Part shown: piece after piece, positions 6,282 through 13,104 of the stretch
Layout: every line of letters begins with the position of its first letter
How positions within the stretch are numbered: position 1 is the first letter of the stretch
Assembly: GCA_913054055.1 (NCBI GenBank)
Contig: CAJXIT010000010.1
Coordinates: 1 to 22,707, forward strand
DNA from: an uncultured Thalassolituus sp.
GTDB taxonomy: Bacteria; Pseudomonadota; Gammaproteobacteria; Pseudomonadales; Oceanobacteraceae
Reading direction: 5' to 3'
Length of the DNA: 22,707 nt
The notes under the pieces: model-generated
Seen by the model: only the letters and a program-made list of their open reading frames with translations
Told to the model about the DNA's origin: nothing
Databases searched by the model: none
Position numbers and translations under genes: made by a program

Positions 6282-9167
6282 TTAGGAAGAGGCTTCTAGC
6301 CATTTTTTAAGGGTTTGATAGAGCTTATTTAAATCAATGGGCTTACCCAGAAAATCATCCATGCCGGCATCTTTACAGGCTTGCTGGTCTGACTTAAGCA
6401 CATTGGCAGTGAGCGCAATAATGGGGATGTGTTTATCATTCTCTAATAGGCGAATCTGACGGGTGGCCTCAAATCCATCCATTTCAGGCATTAGGCAGTC
6501 CATCAAAATCAAGTCATAATGGTGTTGTTTCCAAAGCTGAATAGCCTTTAGGCCATTGTCGGCTATATCAACCTTTAGCCCTGTTTGCTCGATCATATCT
6601 TGTGCAACACATTGATTGATAAGGTTGTCTTCCACTAATAAAACGTTACCTTCAAGCACCTGATCTAATGGGTGGCTAGCAATACTTTCATTGCTATTAT
6701 GTTCATTATGGTTGTCAGACTTTGTTGGGATAACAGTAGGTAGTTTTAATCGAATCCAGAATTCAGAGCCTTCACCTTCTTTGCTGTTTAAACCAATGCT
6801 TCCGCCCATTAATTCTATTAACTTCTTACATATGGCAAGCCCTAAGCCTGTGCCGCCGAATTTTCTCGTAGTACTGGTGTCTGCTTGCTGAAATGCTTTA
6901 AAAAGCTTGTCTTGATTAGATTGAGAAATCCCAATACCGGTATCGGTAACAGAAATTTTCAGGTGATGTGTTGTCCCATTTTTATCTTGAGTTTCATTTT
7001 CAGAAAGTACTGAGGCCACTACGCCACCTTTGGAGGTAAATTTAATAGCATTACCTAATAGATTCAAAATTATTTGTCGGATCCGACCTAAGTCACCATT
7101 GAAGTGCTTAGGAAGATGGTCTTGATAGTTAACTGAAAGCGTAATATTTTTTTCAGCAATTCGTGATGACATGAGTTGAATGGCTTCATGCAAAGCCTCT
7201 TCAAGATTGAACTGAATAGGTTCTATTTCAAGTTTACCAGATTCGATTTTTGAAAAGTCCAAAATATCATTGATAATGGTTAATAGGGCATCCCCTGAAT
7301 GATTGATCGTTTTGACATAGTCTTGTTGTTTAGCATCTAATTGAGTTTTGTATAAAAGTTGTGCCATCCCTAGCATGCCATTTAATGGTGTGCGTATCTC
7401 ATGACTCATAGTGGCTAAAAATTCACTCTTGGCTGTCGATGCAGATTCCGCTTTGATCGAAGCTTCTTCTAAGCTAGCTGTTCGTTCCATAATTTTAATT
7501 TCAAGGTCGCTGTTAAGGCTTTTAATTTCTTGAGCTTGCAATTGTGAAGAGCGGATTTGTACTTGGAGCTTATTGATTAAATTAGTAAATGCAAAAGTGA
7601 GTTTACCGACTTCATCGTTTCGGCCATAAACAGGAAGGTTTTCAGTTAAGTCGCCTGATGAAATTCTAAGTGCATGATTGGTTAATTCTGATATGGGCTT
7701 AGTTTGTCGGCGGATAATGTATAGCGTGAGAAGTAGGGACGAAATAATGGCAATGAATGCAATCGATAATGCATGTAATCCTAATTGCTTGGCAGGTGCC
7801 AGAACATCTTGTTTTTTCTTTGCTAATACCAGACCTAAAAACTGTTTATTTTTTGAATCACCAAAAAATACTCGTTGAGATGCATGCAATTCATCGTGCT
7901 GATCAAATATGAGCCTTTCTTTTACGCCATTGCTTAAATGCTCCCAAACATGAGGTTCTTCATTTTTAAGGCTTGTTTGTTTTTTGTTGAATTCGAATGA
8001 AAACTGTTTGTCTTTATCGTGGTGATATAAAAACTCACCCAATTGATTAGTAAGTATGGTTTCGTGCGTTCTGATGGATCTAAATGAACTTAATATATCT
8101 TGAAAGTTGGTGTTGATTACAATAATCGCTTTTGGTTTCTTTCCTAGTTCAATATCTTCCAGAGGGGCTAGATGTTTAATTAGCCTATTTAATGTTTTTT
8201 GGTATTCCTTTTTATAGTCTAAGTATGCAGAGCCTGTAATGAGCGTTTCTGCTTCATCGACTTTCCCTTGTGAAACCAAATCAAACGTTTCGCTTTCAAT
8301 TTTTATTAACGCATTATTTGCTAGGCTAATAGAGTTAACAAAATCCTCGGAGCGATCATTTAACATACGCCTAGCTTCTTGTAATGCTAAATCAAGCCTT
8401 TGAGCGGTATAATTATAATGTTCCTGCCAAACTAAGTTGCCTGTTTGCGCAGCTCGAATGGTTGACGTGGTCAGCTCAATATCAAATCGTCTTATGTATT
8501 CTGCAACACGTGCAGCGGATAGCTTGTGTATTTTTGTATGCTCTGAAAACACACCCACAGCAAAACGCTGTGTAGGCTCTAATGGTTCGACAATTCTTCC
8601 ATGCTCTTTATTTAAATTAATCTCGGATGTATACACTTCTTCTTGTTTTAGATTTTGGCCAGCTTGCACGTACAGGCTCGCCATTTTATTTTGCAGTTGA
8701 TCTTTTGGAGTGATGGTCGGTATTAATTTGTCTCCTTTAGGTCGGTCAACCCGAACTATTTCCATTCCAGTTTCAAGATCAATTAACCGAATTTGAAGAT
8801 AGCCCTTTTCTTCAATGAGACCAGAGAACTGAGCCGCTAATCGATTTAAGCTTTGCTCTCTAACCGCTTGTTCTTGATCAAGGTCATGGATCAATTGTTG
8901 CGTAGTAGGGGAATGGCTAAGAAAAATTGCATCGTGGCGAGCATTGTCTAGATATTGAGTAATCCGTTCACTTTGCTGCTTAAGGGATTGCTGCATCCCT
9001 TTCCAGGCGGACTCCATCAGCATCTGCTCAGCTTTTTGGTATAAAAGCCAATCTGACGATGCGATGCCTAGCGTTAATATAATTCCTGTAGAGGCCAAAA
9101 TCTTCAGGCTAATCGGTAAATTCAGCAGGGCTCGCAGTATGCGGTTGATATATTCCACAAGGGTCAT
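6282..9167 (-). CDS. Hybrid sensor histidine kinase/response regulator
   Basis: Inner-membrane signalling protein of 961 residues. Membrane segments at ~20-43 and ~463-485 flank a long periplasmic sensor region (~44-462) with mixed helical and alpha/beta character and no family I can name. A HAMP-like linker (~485-540) and a coiled coil (~540-575) lead to HisKA with phospho-acceptor H589 in MSHEIRTPLNG. The ATPase domain has N706 (N-box), DTGIG (742-746) and GGTGLGL (771-777). A C-terminal receiver (~841-957) has acidic residues in LLVEDN, phospho-acceptor D890 in LILMDCLMPEMDG, and K942 in GKP. There is no HPt domain and no adjacent response regulator, so the relay partner is encoded elsewhere. 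The ATG at 9167 lacks a clear Shine-Dalgarno. It is separated from the upstream tRNA by a terminator, so it needs its own promoter between 9168 and 9291; I cannot place it with confidence. Confidence 0.93.
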   Translation of the reverse strand: MTLVEYINRILRALLNLPISLKILASTGIILTLGIASSDWLLYQKAEQMLMESAWKGMQQSLKQQSERITQYLDNARHDAIFLSHSPTTQQLIHDLDQEQAVREQSLNRLAAQFSGLIEEKGYLQIRLIDLETGMEIVRVDRPKGDKLIPTITPKDQLQNKMASLYVQAGQNLKQEEVYTSEINLNKEHGRIVEPLEPTQRFAVGVFSEHTKIHKLSAARVAEYIRRFDIELTTSTIRAAQTGNLVWQEHYNYTAQRLDLALQEARRMLNDRSEDFVNSISLANNALIKIESETFDLVSQGKVDEAETLITGSAYLDYKKEYQKTLNRLIKHLAPLEDIELGKKPKAIIVINTNFQDILSSFRSIRTHETILTNQLGEFLYHHDKDKQFSFEFNKKQTSLKNEEPHVWEHLSNGVKERLIFDQHDELHASQRVFFGDSKNKQFLGLVLAKKKQDVLAPAKQLGLHALSIAFIAIISSLLLTLYIIRRQTKPISELTNHALRISSGDLTENLPVYGRNDEVGKLTFAFTNLINKLQVQIRSSQLQAQEIKSLNSDLEIKIMERTASLEEASIKAESASTAKSEFLATMSHEIRTPLNGMLGMAQLLYKTQLDAKQQDYVKTINHSGDALLTIINDILDFSKIESGKLEIEPIQFNLEEALHEAIQLMSSRIAEKNITLSVNYQDHLPKHFNGDLGRIRQIILNLLGNAIKFTSKGGVVASVLSENETQDKNGTTHHLKISVTDTGIGISQSNQDKLFKAFQQADTSTTRKFGGTGLGLAICKKLIELMGGSIGLNSKEGEGSEFWIRLKLPTVIPTKSDNHNEHNSNESIASHPLDQVLEGNVLLVEDNLINQCVAQDMIEQTGLKVDIADNGLKAIQLWKQHHYDLILMDCLMPEMDGFEATRQIRLLENDKHIPIIALTANVLKSDQQACKDAGMDDFLGKPIDLNKLYQTLKKWLEASS

Positions 9168-9291
9168 ATAGGCAATAATAGAAATACAGTTGAAGACTAT
9201 TAAAGTGTAGACGAGATTTTGGTTAATTAAGGGTAGAGGCTTTAAGCGCTAATTAGATTTGATCTGTATCGTATTGCTTTAAGGCAGGTAC

Positions 9292-9324
9292 AAAAAAAGC
9301 CCCATTCATTTCTGAAAGGGGCTT
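9292..9324 (-). terminator. Terminator of tRNA-Leu
   Basis: On the minus strand AAGCCCC pairs with GGGGCTT across a 14-base loop and is followed by a T-run. It lies 11 bases past the tRNA CCA end. Confidence 0.85.
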
Positions 9325-9335
9325 CTTAGAATAAG

Positions 9336-9420
9336 TGGTACCGGTGGGCGGACTTGAACCGCCACGCCCGAAGGCAACGGATTTTGAATCCGTCGTGTAT
9401 ACCAATTTCACCACACCGGC
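9336..9420 (-). tRNA. tRNA-Leu (anticodon CAA)
   Basis: An 85-base class II tRNA, CCA included in the gene. The acceptor stem GCCGGTG pairs with CACCGGT (one G-U), followed by discriminator A and CCA. The anticodon stem ACGGA/TCCGT encloses loop TTCAAAA, giving anticodon CAA, which reads UUG. A long variable arm (TTGCCTTCGGGCGTG region) and T-loop GTTCAAGTC are typical of leucine tRNAs. No copy of its 3' end is repeated nearby, so nothing suggests an integrated element. Confidence 0.96.
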
Positions 9421-9445
9421 ACTGCATACAATATTTAAAGGCTTT

Positions 9446-9474
9446 GTATTACCTATTTGCCTTTGGAGTCCCAA
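9446..9474 (-). promoter_or_regulatory. Possible promoter of tRNA-Leu
   Basis: Read on the minus strand, TTGGGA (9474-9469) and TAATAC (9451-9446) are 17 bases apart, placing the start site about 18 bases before the mature tRNA. The -10 match is weak. Confidence 0.35.
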
Positions 9475-9785
9475 GTATACGTGTATACGCATTTTTGATT
9501 TGGACCACGCCGACACTATCTACAAGTTATAGGCTTGTAAAACCATACTGATGATTTCTCATCAAACTTATTCACTCCGCTTTGAGAGTCGGCTCGCAAG
9601 CCATAAATAAGTGGCAGGCATCATACCAGCAAGTGCTTATGAGTCAATGGTTTGCAAGGCAATTTTACGCTTTTGCCGATCACTTAAGAGCTGCGCTCAT
9701 AACTGTGGTGATCATCTAATCTGTGTGTGAAGGTGTCCTGCGCCCGATTGGTTTGATTCTTTATTGTTTCAACGGGCAATCTCAA

Positions 9786-9814
9786 TGGCCATTACCTGAC
9801 CCCTTGGGTATAAT
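9786..9814 (+). promoter_or_regulatory. Predicted sigma-70 promoter of the queA operon
   Basis: A perfect TATAAT (9809-9814) lies 17 bases after TGGCCA (9786-9791, four of six matches to TTGACA). The predicted start is near 9821, so the leader before the queA ATG is only ~20-30 bases. Confidence 0.55.
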
Positions 9815-9849
9815 TCGCGCCCATTATTTACCCTGATTCTATGTTGTTC

Positions 9850-10917
9850 ATGAAAACCAGTGATTTTAGTTTTGATCTGCCCGATGAGCTGATTGCCCGC
9901 TATCCCCAAGAAGTGCGCAGCAGCAGTCGCTTGCTGTGCCTGCAAGACGGTGAGCTGGCCCATAAGCAGTTTATGGATTTGCTGGATTTAGTCGAGCCCG
10001 GTGATTTGATGGTATTTAACAATACCCGAGTGATTCCGGCCCGCTTATTTGGTCAAAAAGAAAGCGGCGGCAAGTTAGAGGCTTTGATCGAGCGAGTAAC
10101 CGGCGACGATACTGCCCTGAGTCATATTAAATGCAGTCGAGCACCTAAGGCAGGTACAGTGATCATTCTTGAGGGTTGTCAGGTAGAAGTAACTGGGCGC
10201 CAAGATGCATTATTTGAATTACGCTTTGTGTTACCTGAAGGCACTAATCTTGTGAATTGGTTAGAGACTGTTGGACACATGCCGCTCCCTCCGTATATGG
10301 AACGAGAAGATGAGCTAAGTGACCGTGAACGCTATCAAACGGTTTATAACAAAACACCCGGTGCAGTGGCCGCCCCAACCGCTGGTCTGCATTTTGACGA
10401 AGCCTTTTTAGAGAAGCTAGCAAGCAAGGGTGTAAGCACGGCATTTGTTACCCTGCATGTGGGTGCAGGTACGTTTCAGCCTGTAAAAGTGGATGATGTG
10501 CACAGCCATAAAATGCACAGTGAATACTTAGAAGTTGAGCAAGCTACCTGCGATGCTATTCAGGCCACTAAGGCAGCAGGCAAGCGTGTAATTGCAGTGG
10601 GTACTACCACGGTTCGATCTTTAGAGAGCGCCAGTACAACAGAAGCATCGCTGGCGGCGGGGAAAATTTTACCGTATGCCGGAGAGACCGAGATCTTCAT
10701 TTTCCCTGGGTATGAGTTTCAAACAGTGGATGCCTTGGTGACTAATTTCCATCTTCCGGAATCTACCCTGATTATGTTGGTCAGTGCCTTTGCTGGGCGT
10801 GGACCTGTTTTGAATGCCTATAATGAAGCTGTAAAAGAAAAATACGGCTTTTTCAGTTATGGCGATGCCATGTTTTTAACCAAGAATTTAGAGGCTGAAA
10901 GCCTTTGGGATCAGTAG
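9850..10917 (+). CDS. queA: S-adenosylmethionine:tRNA ribosyltransferase-isomerase
   Basis: Cytosolic enzyme that transfers and isomerises the ribose of S-adenosylmethionine onto preQ1-modified tRNA to give epoxyqueuosine, the step after Tgt in queuosine synthesis. From the ATG at 9850 it has 355 residues, matching E. coli QueA (356), and starts MKTSDFSFDLP, equivalent to the E. coli MRVTDFSFELP. An in-frame ATG at 9841 would add only three residues; neither start has a visible Shine-Dalgarno, so homology decides. Conserved blocks include FNNTRVIPARLFG, GHMPLPPYMER, AAPTAGLHFDE, FVTLHVGAGTFQPV, MHSEY and VTNFHLPESTLIMLVSAF. It is the first gene of queA-tgt-yajC-secD-secF, 235 bases before tgt. 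Confidence 0.96.
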   Translation: MKTSDFSFDLPDELIARYPQEVRSSSRLLCLQDGELAHKQFMDLLDLVEPGDLMVFNNTRVIPARLFGQKESGGKLEALIERVTGDDTALSHIKCSRAPKAGTVIILEGCQVEVTGRQDALFELRFVLPEGTNLVNWLETVGHMPLPPYMEREDELSDRERYQTVYNKTPGAVAAPTAGLHFDEAFLEKLASKGVSTAFVTLHVGAGTFQPVKVDDVHSHKMHSEYLEVEQATCDAIQATKAAGKRVIAVGTTTVRSLESASTTEASLAAGKILPYAGETEIFIFPGYEFQTVDALVTNFHLPESTLIMLVSAFAGRGPVLNAYNEAVKEKYGFFSYGDAMFLTKNLEAESLWDQ

Positions 10918-11024
10918 CTAGACCTACTTTTCTTAAGATGCCGTAAGGCACTGAAATAAATAGATGGCCCGAGGTGACATAGGGCTTTTTAAAACTAACA
11001 ATTTTGATGAGCTGCCCAAGGCGG

Positions 11025-11121
11025 CCCCATGTTGTGCATCCTGCACATGGGGCATACCTACATCAATGTAGTGCACGTTTATTTGCTCCTGGCATAAACG
11101 ACGTACCTACTTCCATGTAGG
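11025..11121. repeat. Cluster of short degenerate palindromes between queA and tgt
   Basis: Three imperfect inverted repeats follow one another: 11025-11052 (CCCCATG arm with CATGGGG), 11058-11071 (CTACAT-CA-ATGTAG) and 11106-11121 (CCTAC arm with GTAGG). Two of the three share CTACxT/AxGTAG-like arms. No T-run follows, so they are not simple terminators. A weak GC stem with a T-run lies just upstream at about 10964-10990. Confidence 0.55.
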
Positions 11122-11152
11122 CAACATAGGGCGGTTATCGGATAAGGAATGA

Positions 11153-12283
11153 ATGATGAGTTTTATGAAGTTCGATTTAAAAAAGACTGAGGGCAAAGCC
11201 CGTCGCGGTTCTTTGAGTTTTCCTCGTGGTGATATTCAAACCCCTGCATTCATGCCTGTGGGCACGTATGGCAGTGTGAAGGGGATGCTGCCTCGTGATG
11301 TAAAAGCCACAGGTGCTGAGATCATCTTGGGTAATACTTTCCACCTTTGGCTTCGCCCGGGCACTGAGATTATTAAACAAGCAGGTGGCCTGCATAACTT
11401 TATGCAGTGGGATAAGCCTATTCTGACGGACAGTGGCGGCTTTCAAGTTTTCAGCCTTGGTAAGATGCGTAAGATCACTGAAAAAGGGGTGACGTTTCAA
11501 AGCCCTGTAAACGGCGACAAGGTTGAGCTGACCCCTGAAAAGTCCATGGAAATTCAAGCCGCTCTAGGCAGTGATATCGTGATGATCTTTGATGAATGCA
11601 CGCCATACCCGGCGACTCACAAAGAAGCCAAAGACAGCATGGAAATGAGCATGCGCTGGGCCAAACGCTCAAAAGACGCCCACGGTGACAGTGAGTCAGC
11701 CTTATTTGGCATCATTCAAGGTGGTATGTACGAAGACCTGCGTGATGTGAGCCAAGAAGGCTTGGAAGAAATTGGTTTTGATGGTTACGCCATTGGCGGT
11801 TTATCAGTAGGTGAGCCAAAAGAAGATATGGTGCGCATACTGGACCATACCGCTCACAAAATGCCAGAGAACAAACCACGCTACCTAATGGGTGTGGGCA
11901 AGCCAGAAGACTTGGTTGAAGGTGTGCGTCGCGGCATTGATATGTTTGACTGTGTGATGCCTACTCGTAACGCTCGAAACAGCCACTTATTCATTGATAC
12001 CGGTGTATTAAAGCTAAGAAATGCGGCCAATAAAACCGATCACGGTCCCATTGATGAAACCTGTGATTGTTACACCTGTCAGAACTTCAGCCGTGCTTAT
12101 TTACACCATTTAGATAAGTGCAAAGAGATTCAAGGCAGCATGTTAAATACCATACATAACCTTCATTTTTACCAAACGGTTATGGCTGGATTGCGCAAAG
12201 CCCTTGATGAAGGTAATCTGACCGCCTTTGTTGAAGAGTTTTACGCAAAAAGAGGCTTACCAGTGCCTCCGTTAGCCGAATAA
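11153..12283 (+). CDS. tgt: tRNA-guanine transglycosylase
   Basis: Cytosolic zinc enzyme that exchanges guanine-34 of GUN-anticodon tRNAs for preQ1. Numbered from 11153 it has 376 residues (E. coli 375). LTDSGGFQVFS carries the substrate-binding Asp, D266 in MFDCVMPTRNAR is the nucleophile, and zinc ligands are C304, C306, C309 (CDCYTC) and H335 (NTIHN). Three in-frame ATGs occur at 11153, 11156 and 11165. AAGGA at 11144-11148 is 7 bases from 11156 and 16 from 11165, so translation more likely starts at 11153 or 11156, although 11165 (MKFDLKKT) is where E. coli Tgt begins. Immediately after the stop lies a diverged second copy of the gene's last ~70 bases. Confidence 0.96.
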   Translation: MMSFMKFDLKKTEGKARRGSLSFPRGDIQTPAFMPVGTYGSVKGMLPRDVKATGAEIILGNTFHLWLRPGTEIIKQAGGLHNFMQWDKPILTDSGGFQVFSLGKMRKITEKGVTFQSPVNGDKVELTPEKSMEIQAALGSDIVMIFDECTPYPATHKEAKDSMEMSMRWAKRSKDAHGDSESALFGIIQGGMYEDLRDVSQEGLEEIGFDGYAIGGLSVGEPKEDMVRILDHTAHKMPENKPRYLMGVGKPEDLVEGVRRGIDMFDCVMPTRNARNSHLFIDTGVLKLRNAANKTDHGPIDETCDCYTCQNFSRAYLHHLDKCKEIQGSMLNTIHNLHFYQTVMAGLRKALDEGNLTAFVEEFYAKRGLPVPPLAE

Positions 12284-12288
12284 CTTTG

Positions 12289-12360
12289 AATCTGACGGTT
12301 GATATGGTTGAAGCGTTTTACGCAAAAAGAGGCTTGCCGGTGCCGCCATTGGCCGAATAA
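12289..12360 (+). pseudogene. Diverged duplicate of the tgt 3' end
   Basis: Bases 12289-12360 repeat the tgt tail at 12215-12283, starting at AATCTGAC and running to the stop codon. They encode NLTVDMVEAFYAKRGLPVPP then LAE-stop, against NLTAFVEEFYAKRGLPVPP then LAE-stop in tgt. In the last 18 codons there are six base differences, five of them synonymous. The copy is in a different frame from tgt and has no ribosome binding site, so it is probably untranslated. It looks like the tail of a second tgt allele left by recombination. Confidence 0.85.
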
Positions 12361-12369
12361 TGGTGGATC

Positions 12370-12408
12370 GTGCACAGGGTGCACTCGTAGGAGGCCAGCC
12401 CTCTGGCC
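12370..12408. repeat. Two short palindromes after tgt
   Basis: GTGCAC-AGG-GTGCAC (12370-12384) and GGCCAG-CCCT-CTGGCC (12393-12408) lie next to each other. They resemble in style the palindromes before tgt but are not followed by T-runs. Confidence 0.5.
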
Positions 12409-12471
12409 GAAAAATTAAATTATGGGTGTGAGCTTCTAATATGGTCAGCAAGCACCTTTAAAAGTAATAAA

Positions 12472-12493
12472 TCAGCCCCATTATTGGGGCTGA
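12472..12493. promoter_or_regulatory. Hairpin between tgt and yajC
   Basis: A perfect nine-base stem, TCAGCCCCA with TGGGGCTGA, encloses a TTAT loop about 50 bases before yajC. It lacks a proper T-run on either strand, so it is more likely a processing or partial-termination signal than a full terminator. Confidence 0.5.
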
Positions 12494-12544
12494 CATAAAA
12501 CAGTTTATTTAAAGCAGTACTCGAAAAGAGTAAGGAAAGTCACA

Positions 12545-12904
12545 ATGTCTAAATTGACACTTCTATTAGCCACTTTGTTTTCAGCGTCTGCATTTGCAGA
12601 AGGCGCAGCTGCACCAGCCGGTGCGGGTATTGAGCAATTAATCTTCTTAGGTGGTTTTGTATTAATCTTTTACTTCCTACTATGGCGTCCACAATCTAAG
12701 CGCGCTAAAGAGCATAAAGCACTTTTAGGTGGCCTAGAAAAAGGTTCTGAAGTGGTAACATCTGGCGGCATCGTTGGAAAAATCACTAAAGTGACAGACG
12801 AGTTCACAGTAATCAAAGTAGCGGATAACGTTGAATTCCCAGTTCAAAAGCAAGCCATTGCTGCTGCACTGCCTAAAGGTACAATTAAGTCTATTAACGG
12901 CTAA
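12545..12904 (+). CDS. yajC: Sec translocon accessory subunit YajC
   Basis: Small inner-membrane protein that associates with SecD and SecF in the holotranslocon; it is dispensable in E. coli. The 119-residue product has a short hydrophobic N-terminus with an ASAFAEGAAAPAGAG linker, one membrane segment at ~31-47 (LIFLGGFVLIFYFLLW), then the conserved RPQSKRAKEHK stretch and a cytosolic beta domain with KGSEVVTSGGIVGKI. The N-terminal extension could act as a signal sequence, a variant seen in several gammaproteobacteria. AAGGAAA at 12532-12538 is a good ribosome binding site for the ATG. It lies in its usual place between tgt and secD. Confidence 0.95.
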   Translation: MSKLTLLLATLFSASAFAEGAAAPAGAGIEQLIFLGGFVLIFYFLLWRPQSKRAKEHKALLGGLEKGSEVVTSGGIVGKITKVTDEFTVIKVADNVEFPVQKQAIAAALPKGTIKSING

Positions 12905-12947
12905 TTTACTTTTTAAGTTGTAAGCGTAAACAGCGCTTATAAACAAC

Positions 12948-13089
12948 GCCATAGGGTAAACGACCCTAATGGCAATACAGATCCCCGCCCTTGCGGGGAT
13001 GACTGTATTTATCACCCAAGAATTTAAAACAATAAACCACGATGTTGGCCTGCTAGCGCAAAGATGCGATAGGGCTTTCAACAGGCCAA
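12948..13089 (+). promoter_or_regulatory. Three consecutive inverted repeats before secD
   Basis: The 200-base yajC-secD spacer holds three stems: 12948-12973 (GCCATAGGGT with ACCCTAATGGC, one bulge), 12974-13009 (AATACAG plus ATCCCCGC pairing with GCGGGGAT and CTGTATT, CCTT loop) and 13045-13089 (TTGGCCTG with CAGGCCAA). None has a following T-run. The last ends just before the secD ribosome binding site (AGGA at 13093-13096), so it could influence secD translation. Confidence 0.55.
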
Positions 13090-13104
13090 GCTAGGAAATC
13101 ACTT

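Larger units (their letters stand above)
9421..9840. other. 420-base intergenic region between tRNA-Leu and queA
   Basis: No coding region is supported. The left part holds the likely tRNA promoter and two copies of the palindrome GTATAC (9475-9480 and 9483-9488). The right end holds the queA promoter. The middle (about 9500-9770) shows no recognisable RNA gene or mobile element. Confidence 0.6.

Noticed and set aside
9336..9420. tRNA-Leu as the attachment site of an integrated element
   Set aside because: No integrase gene and no repeated copy of the tRNA 3' end were seen on either side.
9253..9516. 87-residue minus-strand reading frame over the tRNA region
   Set aside because: Its centre (GVVKLVYTTDSKSVAFGRGG) is the translation of tRNA-Leu and the rest is the terminator and leader; overlapping plus-strand frames are the same artefact.
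10964..10990. Terminator after queA
   Set aside because: Only about five base pairs (GGCCC with GGGCT, one G-U) around a long loop precede the T-run; too weak to call, and tgt is expected in the same operon.
12304..12360. Mini gene starting at the ATG inside the duplicated tgt tail
   Set aside because: It would encode 18 residues identical in type to the Tgt C-terminus, without a ribosome binding site; a recombination remnant is simpler.
12734..13081. 115-residue minus-strand frame across the end of yajC and the spacer
   Set aside because: It overlaps yajC on the opposite strand and the inverted repeats, has no family resemblance, and is best explained as a shadow.
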